Origin: Planctomycetota bacterium
GTDB taxonomy: Bacteria > Planctomycetota > PUPC01
Assembly: GCA_003559755.1 (NCBI GenBank)
Contig: PWKM01000180.1
Coordinates: 1-5,517 of the forward strand
DNA length: 5,517 nucleotides
Direction of reading: 5' to 3'
Positions 5,331-5,517 of this stretch are shown piece by piece. Position numbers and translations under genes: made by a program. Below the pieces are notes generated by a model. The model saw only the letters and a list, made by a program, of their open reading frames with translations. It ran no database searches and was not told the origin of the DNA. The stretch's first letter is position 1. Each line of letters opens with the position of its first letter.

Positions 5331-5359
5331 ATGATATGCGTACTGAAGCCCCCCGACAA
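5331..5359 (-). promoter_or_regulatory. Candidate minus-strand promoter upstream of the repeat array
   Basis: On the minus strand TTGTCG (5354-5359) and TATCAT (5331-5336) are 17 nt apart, matching the sigma70 -35 and -10 consensus at 4 and 5 of 6 positions. Transcription would start near 5324, about 25 nt before the flank of module D, and proceed towards the terminator at 4091-4136. A chance match is possible in a local AT-richer stretch. Confidence 0.35.
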
Positions 5360-5417
5360 TCGTTCCCTTAACTATATATGTGCGGTAATTCGGCGATACC
5401 CCAGGCCCCGGTTTACC

Positions 5418-5517
5418 CTACGCCGTTAGACTCGCTTCCCACCAGGTAACCGCGAGAAGGCACGTGACGGCTACCAGTCCTCCCGGGACCAGTTCTTCGA
5501 GCGGTTTTTCTTCCGTC
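5418..5517 (-). CDS. C-terminal fragment of an unidentified, possibly membrane, protein
   Basis: Partial gene entering from the right edge. Reading the minus strand from 5516 gives 32 residues and a TAG at 5418-5420. The peptide starts with a charged stretch (TEEKPLEELVPGG) and continues with a hydrophobic segment (LVAVTCLLAVTWW), as expected of a C-terminal membrane helix or its end. The other two minus frames look less protein-like and also stop. The fragment is too short to name a family, and no terminator is seen after it. It would be codirectional with everything else in the window. It could be a chance frame. Confidence 0.4.
   Translation of the reverse strand, partial: TEEKPLEELVPGGLVAVTCLLAVTWWEASLTA

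Noticed and set aside
5317..5345. Plus-strand promoter starting at TTGACT
   Set aside because: No -10-like hexamer lies 16-18 nt downstream.

Overview
This GC-rich bacterial window has two halves. The left half (about 5-4070) is a tightly packed minus-strand operon for oxidative stress and iron handling. The right half (about 4080-5417) is non-coding and unusually rich in structure. The gene set (2Fe-type superoxide reductase, a rubrerythrin-like diiron protein, a non-heme ferritin) points to an anaerobe or microaerophile that copes with O2 without relying on superoxide dismutase. The sequence alone does not fix the phylum. A GC-rich anaerobic lineage such as Planctomycetota would fit, but that is a guess.

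Operon, in transcription order (right to left): a sigma70-like promoter (4039-4067); a leader of about 85 nt with two inverted repeats; desulfoferrodoxin/superoxide reductase (3567-3947); a rubrerythrin-type diiron protein with no rubredoxin domain (3003-3515); ferritin (2454-2969); glucose-6-phosphate dehydrogenase (775-2349); and a ZIP-family metal transporter (5-796) whose start overlaps the zwf end by 22 nt. The set reads as a detoxification chain. Superoxide is reduced to H2O2, a diiron protein probably reduces the H2O2, ferritin sequesters iron, Zwf supplies NADPH, and the ZIP protein imports divalent metal.

Right half: immediately upstream of the operon promoter is a strong minus-strand intrinsic terminator (4091-4136), so something is transcribed leftward into it. 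Upstream of that lie three closely spaced hairpins (4144-4230), then four copies (A-D) of a module of about 160 nt at 4246-4401, 4514-4672, 4783-4942 and 5115-5274. A, B and C recur every ~270 bp and share a linker; D is more diverged. Each module can fold into a closed multi-branch structure: closing stem P1, hairpin P2 with a 9-nt loop, hairpin P3 and a longer stem P4. Several stem positions differ between copies by paired, compensating changes. Most non-Watson-Crick pairs in the core stems are C.A on the plus strand, which is G.U on the minus strand. A candidate minus-strand promoter (5331-5359) lies just outside copy D. Together these suggest a roughly 1.2 kb tandem structured RNA on the minus strand. 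A dispersed or mobile palindromic repeat is the main alternative.

At the right edge, 5418-5517 may hold the C-terminal end of another minus-strand membrane protein gene.
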